From assembly GCA_004794655.1 (NCBI GenBank), contig SMMW01000145.1, forward strand, positions 502,501 through 566,500: a stretch of 64,000 nucleotides of DNA. The letters are read 5' to 3'. A program made the position numbers and the translations under genes. Every line of letters starts with the position of its first letter. The first letter of the stretch is position 1. The DNA comes from Marisa cornuarietis. Lineage: Eukaryota; Mollusca; Gastropoda; Architaenioglossa; Ampullariidae. Below, one piece after another: positions 44,471 to 56,800 of the stretch. The notes beneath the pieces are model-generated. The model was given only the letters and a program-made list of their open reading frames with translations. It made no database searches and was not told the DNA's origin.

Positions 44471-44820
44471 CGAAACCCACCTGCATTTCATCGTTTTATA
44501 TGTATACACTTCGTGCATTTCATCTTGTATTATTTATAAATATTAACCCTTGTGTATTTTATTTTGTATTATTTATATATGCCTTCGTGCATTTCATCTT
44601 CTTTGATATATACAAATAAAACTTCGTGCATTTCATTTTATATCAATTATATATATATACCTTCTGTATTTCATCTTGTATTATTCATATATAGATATAT
44701 ATATATATATAAACCCTCGTGCCTTTCATCTTATATCAAATATATATATATACCTTCTGCATTTCATCTTGTATTATATATATATATAAACCCTTATGCA
44801 TTTCATCCAGTTTTCTCAGA
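44471..44820. repeat. Degenerate AT-rich tandem repeat
   Basis: Six or seven imperfect copies, 45-65 bp each, of a block reading CTTCGTGCATTTCATCTTGT followed by ATTAT and a variable TA-repeat. The open plus-strand frames come from the repeat. Confidence 0.8.
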
Positions 44821-45190
44821 ACATGAATCAACTCTTGATATGTGTGAAACCCTCGTGGTTTTCATCTTGTGCTATTCACACAACAAACCTACCACTTCTT
44901 CTTATTTCAGTTCTTGTTTTATTCATTCGTTCATTTGTGTCCTCCCTCCATCCTTTTCCTGATTTCCCCATCATGGTGCATAAGTAGGTTGAAAGCATTA
45001 CACCTTAGGAAATAATATTCGGTCGTCGTCCAATATGTCAGCTGACCCGCGAGCAGGTCACAGCAATCTAAAGTGAGAAAAAGTAGGCTTGTGGGTAAAA
45101 ACATGGAAAACATTTCACACCTCCCTGCTCCGTCCTTCCATTACATTCACATTTCAAGATCCGGTCAAGGAGAGTTCTCAGTGTTTGGAT
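44821..45190. other. No gene seen
   Basis: Short single-copy interval between two arrays; no feature recognised. Confidence 0.5.
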
Positions 45191-47496
45191 GACTGGTGAT
45201 ATCAACCATCAGGATTAGGATGATTGGTGCTATCCCCAGTGTTAGGATGATTGGTGCTATCCCCAGTGTTAGGATGATTGGTGCTATCCCCAGTGTTAGG
45301 ATGATTGGTGCTATCCCCAGTGTTAGGATGATTGGTGCTATCGCCAGTGTTAGGATAATTGGTGCTATCGCCAGTGTTAGGATAATTGGTGCTATTCCCC
45401 AATGTTAAGATGCTATCTGGTGCTATCCCCAGTGGTGCTATACCCAGTGTTAGGATGCTATCTGGTGCTATCCCCAGTGGTGCTATACCCAGTGTTAGGA
45501 TGCTATCTGGTGCTATCCCCAGTGTTAGATTGATTGGTGCTATCCCCAGTGTTAGGATGCTATCTGGTGCTATCCCCAGCGTTAGGATGATTGGTGCTAT
45601 CCCCAGTGTTAGGATGATTGGTGGTATCCCCAGTGTTAGGATGTTATTTGGTGCTATTCCCCAATGTTAGGATGCTATCTGGTGCTATCCCCAGTGGTGC
45701 TATCCCCAGTGTTAGGATGCTATCTGGTGCTATCCCCAGTGTTAGAATGATTGGTGCTATCCCCAGTGTTAGGATGCTATCTGGTGCTATCCCCAGTGTT
45801 AGGATGATTGGTGCTATCCCCAGTGTTAGGATGATTTGTGGTATCCCCAGTGTTAGGATGCTATCTGGTGCTATCCCCAGTGTTATGATGATTGGTGCTA
45901 TCCCCAGTGTAGCATGCTATCTGGTGCTATCCCCAGTGTTAGGATGCTATCTGGTGCTATCCCCAGTGTTAGGATGATTGGTGCTATCCCCAGTGTTAGG
46001 ATGCTATATGGTGCTATCCCCAGTGTTAGGATGATTGGTGCTATCCCCAATGTTAGCATGCTATCTGGTGCTATCCCCAGTGTTAGGATGATTGGTGCTA
46101 TCCCCAGTGTAGCATGCTATCTGGTGCTATCCCCAGTGTTAAGATGCTATCTGGTGCTATCCCCAGTGTTAGGATAATTGGTGCTATCCCCAGTAGAAGA
46201 ATGCTATCTGGTGCTATCCCCAGTGTTAGGATAATTGGTGCTATCCCCAGTGTTAGGATGCTATCTGGTGCTATCCCCAGTGTTAGAATAATTAGTGCTA
46301 TCCCCAGTGTTAGCACGCTATCTGGTGCTATCCCCAGTGTTAGGATGCTATTTGGTGCTATCCCCAGTGTTAGGATGATTGGTGCTATCCCCAGTGTTAG
46401 GATGCTATCTGGTGCTATCCCCAGTGTTAGGATGTTATTTGGTGCTATTCCCCAATGTTAGGATGCTATCTGGTGCTATCCCCAGTGGTGCTATCCCCAG
46501 TGTAGCATGCTATCTGGTGCTATCCCCAGTGTTAGAATGATTGGTGCTATCCCCAGTGTTAGGATGCTATCTGGTGCTATCCCCAGTGTTAGGATGATTG
46601 GTGCTATCCCCAGTGTTAGGATGATTGGTGGTATCCCCAGTGTTAGGATGCTATCTGGTGCTATCCCGTGTTATGATGATTGGTGCTATCCCCAGTGTAG
46701 CATGCTATCTGGTGCTATCCCCAGTGTTAGGATGCTATCTGGTGCTATCCCCAGTGTTAGGATAATTGGTGCTATCCCCAGTGTTAGGATGCTATCTGGT
46801 GCTATCCCCAGTGTTAGGATGATTGGTGCTATCCCCAGTGTTAGGATGCTATATGGTGCTATCCCCAGTGTTAGGATGATTTTGCTATCCCCAATGTTAG
46901 CATGCTATCTGGTGCTATCCCCAGTGTTAGGATGATTGGTGCTATCCCCAGTGTTAGGATGCTATCTGGTGCTATCCCCAGTGTTAGAATAATTGGTGCT
47001 ATCCCCAGTGTTAGCATGCTATCTGGTGCTATCCCCAGTGTTAGGATGCTATCTGGTGCTATCCCCAGTGTTAGGATGATTGGTGCTATCCCCAGTGTTA
47101 GGATGCTATCTGGTGCTATCCCCAGTGTTAGGATGATTGGTGCTATCCCCAGTGTTAGGACGCTATATGGTGCTATCCCCAGTGTTAGGATGATTGGTGC
47201 TATCCCCAATGTTAGCATGCTATCTGGTGCTATCCCCAGTGTTAGGATGATTGGTGCTATCCCCAGTGTTAGGATGCTATATGGTGCTATCCCCAGTGTT
47301 AGGATGATTGGTGCTATCCCCAGTGTTAGGATGCTATCTGGTGCTATCCCCAGTGTTAGGATGATTGGTGCTATCCCCAGTGTTAGGATGCTATCTGGTG
47401 CTATCCCCAGTGTTAAGATGCTATATGGTGCTATCCCCAGTGTTAAGATGCTATCTGATGCTATCCCCAGTGTTAGGATGCTATCTGGTGCTATGT
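45191..47496. repeat. 2.3-kb minisatellite of alternating 27-bp and 30-bp units
   Basis: Unit 1 is GTGCTATCCCCAGTGTTAGG plus ATGATTG (27 bp). Unit 2 has the same first 20 bases plus ATGCTATCTG (30 bp). The left edge is pure unit 1; most of the array alternates 27 and 30. A larger period is visible: the block with GTGCTATTCCCCAATGTTAGG occurs at 45651 and again at 46442 (791 bp). Both unit lengths are multiples of three and lack stops, which creates long frames on both strands (about 200 codons). With no start context, conserved domain or splice signal, I treat them as by-products. Confidence 0.97.
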
Positions 47497-48742
47497 GAAA
47501 TGTAGAGGTTTTGTAAACAGTTCAGCGCCTGATGGCGAGTCGTGGTCCTTTGAAAGCCTGGCGAGCGATGCCAAGAAACATCTTTAGTCAGGTTGGACAC
47601 GAGTGCTCTCTGGCAAACAGTCTGGTTAAGTGCATTGACAAACACCACTGAGCACGTGCAGCACACGCCACTCACCTTACCCCCTCCCTCACTTTCTCCC
47701 TTCTATTTTCTCTCTCCTCTCACTCTTTCCTGCTCATTCTCTAGTGTCGCTAACTTTTATTTGTTCCTGTTGGTTGGTCGCTTGAAACTTTTCGTCCTCT
47801 CACTACCGTCTTTATACTCTTTCCTTGAGACTCGAATAACAGAGACTTTGTAAATATAACTGATTCTTCTCCTATAATCATTATTTAATGGATATATTAA
47901 CAACTTTTAAAACATTTCAGATTTTTCTGACCACGGCAATCTTAGTTTTATTTTTCCCATCTCCGACAAGTATCTGCTAGACAGCCTCACTTACCTTGGG
48001 ACAGTTGTAATATATTATGTTGAGGAAACTGTGTGGTTCGATCTCAGCAAGGCAATGTCCCTTCCAAGGGATCATCGGTAATCAATGATGGCAAAGAACC
48101 ACAGACAGTAAGCAGCTGACAGAGAGAGAGAGAGATGGTGGAAGATTCCACTCCCCAAGATGAATCTCAGCTAGACTCTTGGTAAGCAGAATATTCCACC
48201 AAAACTTTTTATCTCAAAAAATGAGTCAGGTCTTCAAAAGAAAATACAACACAAAATTATCGAGAGTTTCTGGGACCAATTATTTCTGGCCATTTCAGAC
48301 CAGTAATGAAGGTGGCGGGAAAAGCTTTGAGAGTTTTTTTTATATCTTTTTTGGAAATGTGGAGAAATACATCTGAATTGTAAAAAGTGTGGTGTTATGT
48401 CACAGACGTGGGAGTCGAACCTGTTTAATAACATTTCTTGTTTACTTCGCTCTCTTTGATTAATTCCTTCTCCCTGTATTCTGACGATCGTATACTCACT
48501 CACCTACCTGCTTGTGTGTACTTTCATAAAGTGAATGTTCTGAATATTCAAATAAAGACACAAAGTAACCTGCTAAATATATTTCACATCTGTAACCTGT
48601 TGACAAGACTAAAGCAAATACATGTGTGTCTTACATTGTCTTTCTCCTTCTCATCCACTGACAAGTTGCTGCCAGGTGTGTACTGTTATCACGCTCTTCT
48701 CCTCTGAGCGATGACGAGTAAGCTGATTTCAGTGATGTCATG

Positions 48743-48780
<38 letters not shown>

Positions 48781-50855
48781 TGCACCAAGCAGAAAGACAC
48801 TCATACAGGCACCAGATGATTTCTTTTCACGAGGGTGTACTGATGTAACGAACTGACTCCATCCTCACCCTCCTCTCGTCACCATGTCCTCGTGCAGCAA
48901 TGAACTCCCTGCCATCGCCACCAGCATCAGCACCAAAGCGACTGCTGGGGCCAAACCGATCGATGTAACGAGGCCGGATTATTGTCATCGCCGTTAAGTA
49001 GTTTACTGGGATTAAAAGAAGTGGCGCCCCGCCTGAAGACACTAAGAAAGACGGCGGGTATCCCCCTGACACCGAGGGCAACAGAACGCACGGACCTTCC
49101 ACAGACTCGTGTGGGTGACTCGGTCAGCCCCCCTCCCTCTCCAAGACCTGGCGTCCAGCGGTTGGTGCCATCGCTGGAGTCTTACAGAGGAAGTAGAATG
49201 TTGACATATAATTTGTCAGTCTACCAAGAATAATAAATTGGGCTCTTACCTCGGACAGGGAATGTTCGGACTGCCGCTGTGAATATTGGGCGGGTCGGGT
49301 TTGATAGATAAATGGATGGGTGAATTGTCAGGCTGGGTGACTGATCAACTGACTGATTAATTTATTCATTCATGATGCTTTTTTTTTTTTTTGCTTTCTC
49401 CTGAAGCTGATAGGAGTAATAAATTGTCCATCTGTCTTTTAGCGAGCGTCGTCCCTACTTTCATCATGTAGAATAGTGTTAATTTAAGTCAGGATGGTCA
49501 GTAAGCGAGGGCTACAGCCTTATGGCTGCTTGTAAAAAATGAAGAATCGCTGTCTCTTAATCGACACTAAAGCACATTGATCAAAGTCGGAAAGCGACTA
49601 ATAGCTACACCAGTCTTTAGGTCTTTGGTTGCAGTAGAGTTCGCATTATCATCTCCCTTGCTCCTCTAACCATCCTCAGAAATCTGAGATTAATCATCAA
49701 AGTTCAAAGGTGAAATGTAGTAAAGCCTTAAGAAGAGTGAACATAAGTGCCTCAAAGTGTCTAGGGCACGGTGTGGTTACCTCCCCTACCCATTGCAGCT
49801 AATGTACTAGATGAACAGGGGGAGGTTACTCGCTACAAACCCAGACAGGCTTCAAGTCGGACCTTCTGCTTGATAGTCAAGTGCGCTAATCACACTTTTC
49901 CTTTGGTCATCGTCTGAGCTGAGACAACCTCCCTCTGGCCATCGCATGAATAAAGATAATCTCCCGTGACATCTGGTGTTAAAAATACAGCAAACAGCGC
50001 CTTTGCCTTCACCAAGAGACTGAATAATAATTCTTGCTCGTACTAAATTCTGATAACAAGGCTACACGGAAGGACTTTTTTTTTTACCGCGTAGTTCGGT
50101 GTTTTCCTTCGTTAGACCTTGTCTGCCATAGTCTGGCACTGTCACCACATCATATTTTCGGAAAATAATATCTTTAAATAATATTTGCAACATTTCAAGA
50201 ACTGATCCTCAAGTGACGACAGAAATGCTGCCACCTTTTTCAGGAACTTAATTAAGTGAATTCCATTTAACTTAGTAGTCATATTTTCAGACTGAAAAAG
50301 ATTGGAATTCCTAAAAAAAATTAGAATTCTTATTTCTTTTTAAAAACTACGGAAGATACACCGGACAGCATCATTACTACCTGGTGGTCTTGAAAGTACA
50401 AGATATATACTAGTGTGTGTGTGTGTGTGTGTGTCGGAGTGTGTATGTAATGTTGAAATCTGTAGTACAGACAAGTAATGAGAGCGTATTTTTGTCTTCC
50501 TTTCTATCTGGACTGAGCTGGAGTCTGCGATCTTCCTGTCTTCACTGAGGCAGTCGAGGGTTTCTCAGCTCCGCCTAATCAAAGCTGACCTCTGTGTGCA
50601 AGTCGCCCCGGCTCTTCCTTCCTTGAGATCGATGCCGACGACGCCGTGTAGAAATTATCGACTGGTTGACTCTCGAGACTGAAATATTCATGCCCCGAGG
50701 CTCTCTTGTTCGGGCTTTACAAGTCGAAATGTGGCTCTAAATATACCGTGACCCCTTGGCCACAAATGTAAGCACGCATTCACCTCCAACAAACACTTCA
50801 CAGGGTGTATTCTCTCTGCATGGGTGAGTCTGTATGTGTGTGCGTGCATGAATGT

Positions 50856-50920
<65 letters not shown>

Positions 50921-52018
50921 TTGACAGTGAGACAGATCGAGAGAGAGAGAGGAATATTTGGACACGTGGACAGTTGTAAGCTAGCTCTTTCGTTTCTCAT
51001 CATAAGTTATAAAGCAAAAACCGGAAGTAGCTCCATTTGGCCACAGCTCACTAAAGTCCTCCGGAAAACCAGGAGGTGGTGCAAATGCTTTTTCAGTGGG
51101 AAGAAATCTTTATCAGGACTTGTGGAGGAAGTAATGAAATAGCTCTTTCTGTACCGCACTTTATTCTACTGTCATATCATAGCTGAGTGCACTGCACTCC
51201 TGTGGACTATCAGGATTCCGTGGAATGTGGGCTCCATTACACAACTCCTCGTGCCAGCAGCATTTTTGTCAGCCCCACTCACGCAAGCAATTATCCTGCG
51301 GCGTTTGATGGCACGCGCATGCTCATCCTAGCATTGGAAGCATCGAGGTCGAAACAGGGCAAAAACTGCTTCGAAACATCAAAGATGGACTCATCAAGGT
51401 ATCCACACCCTGTGTACGCCTAGCAGACGACAGACTACGATGAACTCATGTCAGCTTCCTTATCTCCCTTGTTTCTACCCACCACCCGAGACGACACCGG
51501 AGGTAGGGAAGTATGGCGAGGCCTTCACAAACGGGTGGCACGTGACTCAATCATATTTTCCTGTGACTGTCAAGTTTGTCATGTTGTCACAGATTCGACT
51601 CTCGGTGCTTGTGAATGTTTGTACAACCCTTGTGTAAATACTTTGCCCAACCGATCTGTAAATAATTTGTCAGAGGTTCGTTCATAAATGTGTCCTAAAG
51701 AAAGTTCTGTAAATATAAGCTGCAAAGCTTCCAAGCCTGAGTACATGTCCTTTTTGGGGAACGTGGGCATATCCTCCGCTCGCCCAGTTACTGACACGCA
51801 AGCAAATTTTCTCTCCGTGGTCATCAAAGATTTCACTTTTATCACCCAGTCCTGGTGTGGAAAATAGGCAGTGAGAAAGATGGGCAGAAAATATTGACCT
51901 TCCCATCACCGCAAACAGGGGCCAGGAAGTCATCAGTGTAAACCTGGGGTAGTGTCGGCTGCCACGTGCATACAACACAGTGATAACAGCCTGTTATGTC
52001 GGCTGCTGTGCGCAACGA
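47497..52018. other. No supported gene; several microsatellites
   Basis: Single-copy DNA with (CA)n at 48745-48778, a T run near 49380, (GT)n near 50413-50432 and a long (GT)n at 50857-50917. A minus-strand patch near 49837-49905 resembles a tRNA D-arm and anticodon arm but lacks a paired acceptor stem. GC-rich frames near 48900-49200 and 51190-51690 show no domains. Confidence 0.5.
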
Positions 52019-52215
52019 GCATCACATCTGTATATCAGCCCTCGTCTGGATATCAGCCCCTCGTTTGTATATCAGCCCTTGTCTGGATATCTGCCCCGCA
52101 CCTGTATATCAGCCCCTCGTTTGTATATCAGCCCCGCGTCTGTATATCAGTCCCGCGTTTGTATATCAGCCCCGCGTCTGTATATCAGCCCCGCATCTGT
52201 TATATCAGCCCCGCG
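52019..52215. repeat. 19-bp minisatellite array
   Basis: About ten copies of TGTATATCAGCCCCGCGTC with variants (CCTCGTT, CCGCACC, GGATATCAG). Because 19 is not a multiple of three, all three plus-strand frames read the same repeating residues. This explains the three overlapping open frames here. Confidence 0.95.
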
Positions 52216-52444
52216 CTCAGATAGTACAGGGCGCCGTGCAGCGACTGCATCAGACATGCGCAGTGTCACAAAGGTGGGGTGGAGAAGTGCTGTGTTTACA
52301 TTAGTTGAGAATGTGTGTGGTCCAACTGCTGGCCGCTGTCTAGTATGCTGATGGTGGTGTGGATTGATAACTTTTAGTGGTCGTCATGTCGACTTTCTGT
52401 CTGGGTCATCACACAAGGTCTGTCGTCTGCCTGCACTTTCGTCT
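52216..52444. other. No gene seen
   Basis: Short single-copy spacer between two arrays. Confidence 0.5.
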
Positions 52445-53081
52445 CTGGGCGTCTGTTGTTCTGTTGATCAGTGTTGGTATGTCTGTAACCGTAGTTTGTT
52501 GATCAGTGTTGGTATGTCTGTAACCGCAGTCTGTTGATCAGTGTTGGTATGTCTGTAACCGCAGTCTGTTGATCAGTGTTGGTATGTCTGTAACCGCAGT
52601 CTGTTGATCAGTGTTGGTATGTCTGTAACCAGAGTCTGTTGATCAGTGTTGGTATGTCTGTAACCGCAGTCTGTTGATCAGTGTTGGTATGTCTGTAACC
52701 AGAGTCTGTTGATCAGTGTTGGTATGTCTGTAACCAGAGTCTGTTGATCAGTGTTGGTATGTCTGTAACCGCAGTCTGTTGATCAGTGTTGGTATGTCTG
52801 TAACCGTAGTTTGTTGATCAGTGTTGGTATGTCTGTAACCGGAGTCTGTTGATCTGTTGGTATGTCTGTAACCGTAGTTTGTTGATCAGTGTTGGTATGT
52901 CTGTAACCGCAGTCTGTTGATCAGTGTTGGTATGTCTGTAACCGTAGTTTGTTGATCAGTGTTGGTATGTCTGTAACCGGAGTCTGTTGATCTGTTGGTA
53001 TGTCTGTAACCGGAGTCTGTTGATCTGTTGGTATGTCTGTAACCGGAGTCTGTTGATCTGTTGGTATGTCTGTAACCGGAG
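52445..53081. repeat. 35-bp minisatellite array, about 18 copies
   Basis: Unit TCTGTTGATCAGTGTTGGTA plus TGTCTGTAACCGCAG. The position before the final AG varies (CGCAG, CGTAG, CAGAG, CGGAG). Near the right end a shorter unit lacking CAGTG appears four times, three of them in a row. Confidence 0.97.
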
Positions 53082-53690
53082 GCATTGCTATTTATTTGAT
53101 GGCAGGCGCTGTGCAAGCCCATAATCCGGGGCCGCGGGCCATTGTGTGCGAGTGTTGGTGATGAAGGCGTGAATAAGCTGGGAGAAGAGAGAAGGGAGAG
53201 GGGAGATACATTAGTGTGGAACATCTCAGGCCACGCACCGAGTTGAGGCCTCATAAACACAAGTTTCCTCTGAGTAAACAGATTGGGCAAACGAGGGGAA
53301 AACCCTAAACAAAACAGAAAGGAAAACACGGCGATAAAACAACGCAAAGGCAAAATTTAAAAACAGGAACAAAACGAAACAAACAGAGAGAACCAAAAAT
53401 TAAAAAAAGAAAGAGGAACACAACTAAATTTTAACAACAACAACAACAACAAAACCCCACAGAAACGAAGATCGATGCCTCGAGCAGACAACCGCTAACA
53501 ACACAAGTAAAAGTATAGAATGTAGATATATTCACAGCATCCTATCGAAAACTTGTAGTCAGCAACTTGTTGGGATTTGAGACTGGGGGAGCTTCGGCTG
53601 TCGCTCATTCTCTGTGGCTGGTCCCAGTGTTTGGAATACACTGCCTCTGTCTCTCTCTCTCTATGTACAGTGCTATGCGATGTGGACATA
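53082..53690. other. No gene seen
   Basis: Single-copy flank with an A-rich low-complexity stretch (about 53300-53460), including an (AAC)n run near 53432-53451. Confidence 0.5.
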
Positions 53691-53692
53691 AA

Positions 53693-55330
53693 TAATAATA
53701 ATAATAATAATAATGAAGATTTGTATAGCGCATATTCACTCTCATAGAGGGCATGCTCTTAGCGCTTAAAACGGGGAAGAGACGTGGACTAAGTAGATAC
53801 AAAACAGATAACAAAAGGCATCAAGTAACAGGAACAAAGAAAATAGTGATGGGTAGAGTAGCAAGAGGAAAGGGGGGGGGTAAGGACTAGCATTGTGGAC
53901 TGTATTAGGAGAAATGCTCAAGGAAGAGGTGCGTTTTCAGTGCAGATTTGAAAGATTCAATTGTAGGAAGGTGGCGGATATGGAAAGGAAGAGAGTTCCA
54001 TTGTTTTGCAGTCCTGTGACCATATGTTGTTGTTCTGGTGACAGGAACAGTGAGGATACGGTCGTCAGACGAAGAGCGCAGTTGTCTGGCCGGAGAGTAA
54101 GGGATGAGAAGTTCAGAGAAATAGTCAGGACAGGAGCCAGCAAAGAAATTAAAACACAGCACAGACAGTTTGTACTGAATGAGAGAACAGACGGGTAGCC
54201 AGTGTAGAAAACGAAGGAGAGGAGTGACATGGTCCCGTGGCTCTAAGCACCAGACGTGCAGCGGAGTTCTGTACTCTCTGGAGTCTCTCAATGAGGGATG
54301 AGGGGCAGCCTGCCAGCAAGGAGTTGCAGTAGTCAAGTCGAGAAAGAACAAACGCACAGACAAGAGTGTTGGTGGCACGTGTAGAGAGAAAGTGACGGAT
54401 AGCACTGATCTTACGAATCTCATAATAGGCAGACTGACAGACAGCTGTAACATGTTTATCAAGGGTCATGTCATCAGTGACAATAAATCCCAGATTCCTA
54501 ACGGATGACGTGAAGGTGAGGTTGCTGTCGCCCACCTTGATGTGATTGGGCAGACTGACGAGTGAAGGTTGATGTCTTCTTCTATGGCACAAGAGGGCTT
54601 CCGGTTTATCATCATTTAGTTTAAACTTGTTTTTTACTATCCAGCCCTTGACATCACTGATACAAGCTTCTATAGAGCTAATAGCAGAGTGAGACTCATC
54701 CGGTGGAGTAGAACAGTAAAGCTGCGTGTCATCAGCATAGGATTGATGAGAAACCTGGTGAGACCGGATGCATGATGAAAGGGGCTTAGCATACAGGATG
54801 AACAGAACTGGGCCAAGTACTGAGCACAGAAAAGTGAAGCAGGGCGAGAAGTCTGACCATCAACTGACACAGTCTGGGTCCTATCAGTGAGATAGGAGTT
54901 GAACCATGAGAGCGCAGGTCCAGAAATCCCGTAGAGGGTGTGGAGTCTGTGAAGAAGCAGAGAGTGGTCTATAGTGTCAAATGCAGCAGACAGGTCCAGT
55001 AGGGTTAATGGAGAGATCACCACTGTCAAGAGCAGATAATATGTCTGTTGTTACTTTAATAAGAGTAGTCTCGGTGCTGTGGAAAGGTCTATATGCCGAC
55101 TGAGCTTGTGGGATAAGATGGTGGTCTTGTAAGTATGCCCAGAGCTGTGTCAAAACTATTTTCTCTATGATCTTAGAGAGAAAAGACAAGTTGGAAACTG
55201 GGCGGTAGTTGTTCAGCACATTGACATCAAGCGTGGATTTCTTTAGAAGTGGCCTCACCACTGCATTTTTGAACAAAGATGAGAAAACACCTGACGACAG
55301 GCTGACATTAACAATATTTGTGGTATACCT
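53693..55330 (-). mobile_element. CR1/L2-type LINE, 5'-truncated, with frameshifts
   Basis: About 1.64 kb on the minus strand. It begins inside the RT domain at about 55330 and runs through the 3' UTR to an (ATT)n tail (53693-53713 on the plus strand). The 3' UTR carries TTTTAAGCGCTAAGAGCATG and a TGCGCTATACAAATCTTC-type block before the tail, a layout typical of CR1/L2-group elements. Truncation at the 5' end is the usual outcome of incomplete reverse transcription. Confidence 0.87.
53905..55320 (-). pseudogene. Reverse transcriptase pseudogene of the CR1/L2-type LINE
   Basis: Readable in three frames. N-terminal to C-terminal: [73 protein letters not shown]; then a frame change; [20 protein letters not shown] (first catalytic Asp); a second frame change; YADDTQLYCS (54728-54739 for YADD, intact); then GDSNLTFTSSVRNLGFIVTD, SRLDYCNSLLAGCP, LQRVQNSAARLVL; and the family-typical end RTAKQWNSLPFHIRH and SFKSALKTHLF. 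No endonuclease remains. Copy is dead but not ancient. Confidence 0.88.
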
Positions 55331-56689
55331 AGTGTATTTGGTTTACCCTGGTGTTATTTTTTGCCCTTCTCTTCTCTGTCTTCTTTCACGTTTCTAGCAT
55401 ATGGATGTGTGTTTGTATGATTGCCTGATTGTGATACCGTCTCTGTTATACAATAAGCGGAAAAGGGGGGGGAGGATGTGAGAAAGGACTAGCATTGTGT
55501 GGACTGTTGTTAGGAATAATGCACACATGTATCTAGACAACCACAATGTCTACAGCACACAGGTATCTAGACAACCACTCAGATGTATGCACACGCTTTT
55601 TGCTTCCACGAAGACGACTTGCTGCAGGCAGAAAGACGAGCAAACCTATGTTCCCCTTAATTCCCCTTCTTGCCGCAGCAGCCTTCGCCGAAACTCGATT
55701 AGCACCAAGTTTAAACACTGTGTTGACCACCACCCATTGTTTAACTTGCAATCCAGCATTCATCAACCCTGATTAGCGCTCGAGTTTCCAGAAAAATCGT
55801 CTGACATTCTGTGAATGTTTCCCCAGGACAGACAGCCTCCTGGAAAGTGGAGCTCGCTGGTGGCATCTCACTTCTTCTCTCACAGGGGTTTGAAAGCTGC
55901 ATTGGAGTTTTACCCTTAACATCTTCTCCTTGTTTGTGAGAGCCAGCTGTGGTAATTTCACACATGTCAGTGCAGACAAATCTTTGTTGTCTCTTGACAA
56001 AAATATCGCCTTTTCCTTTGAGTCAGCAGCAGAATTCATCGATTCAATCACATTAATTTTTAACTAGCTCTTTTCTGCGCTCGCTGTTAGATTCCTTGCT
56101 GTGGGGTGTTATAACTTCCGCTTGCTAGCAATGATACTGGAGAACTATCAACAAGAAGGATTTTTTAACGAAAATTGTTCAGGCTCTCGGCTCTGCCCAA
56201 ATATGATGGGAGGGAAAAGGCAACATTGTTTACTATCACAACTGTGAATGTGTGCGAATAATGACAACAGGGATGGTGTGGGGTGATGGGGTTCTACTTG
56301 TCTGACATAAAAACTGGTTTATAGGGGATCATGTGAAGAGCAAGTCGATCGAGGAACTGTAGCCAGAGATTGGGTCACCTCCAGACCTCCAGACAGCTCA
56401 CACACTCCTTTGTCAGTCGAGAAAACTGTCGGTCCACAGACAAGTGTTCTTTACAACTAATTCTGTCTCAGCCAGAAACCTTTTTTTTTACTTGTCCGTA
56501 CTACACGCTCCGCAACACACACACACACACACACACTCCTCGTGATCGCCACAAATCTTTGTCTTGCTCTCCCGAACTCTGCTGCTGACCATGTTTTAAG
56601 ACTAGAATTATGAAAGATGAGTGAGATTTCGATATTCAAAAGAATGGAAATTTTGTGTTCATTTCCGTGCCAGAAGCTAAAATTATATC
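55331..56689. other. No supported gene
   Basis: Single-copy DNA with (CA)n at 56515-56534. Short two-copy duplication near 55524-55572 (ATCTAGACAACCAC twice). Frames over 55497-55776 and antisense are open but show no domain. Confidence 0.5.
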
Positions 56690-56800
56690 ATGGCAAATTA
56701 GCACGTGCCATAGGCAGAAAAAGAAACAGTGTGCCCGAGGCGAGATATGAACCCAGGAAACTAGATCCTCGCAGTCATGATGAAAAGCATTAACCCTTGC
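56690..56800 (-). mobile_element. SINE family B, copy 2 (partial)
   Basis: On the minus strand: GGTGCAAGGGTTAATGC, then CTGGGTTCATATCTCGCCTC (B-box-like), GGGCACACTG and CTGCCTATGGCACGTG. The last three blocks match the plus-strand copy at 28001-28180 in order and spacing. Confidence 0.6.

Noticed and set aside
45191..47496. Long GAIPSVRM-repeat and LTLGIAP-repeat proteins
   Set aside because: Artefacts of repeat units whose lengths are multiples of three.
49837..49905. tRNA-like patch on the minus strand
   Set aside because: D-arm and anticodon-arm resemblance only; no paired acceptor stem or clear B box.
51952..52351. Three overlapping frames rich in YISP repeats
   Set aside because: A 19-bp repeat read in all three frames; not a gene.
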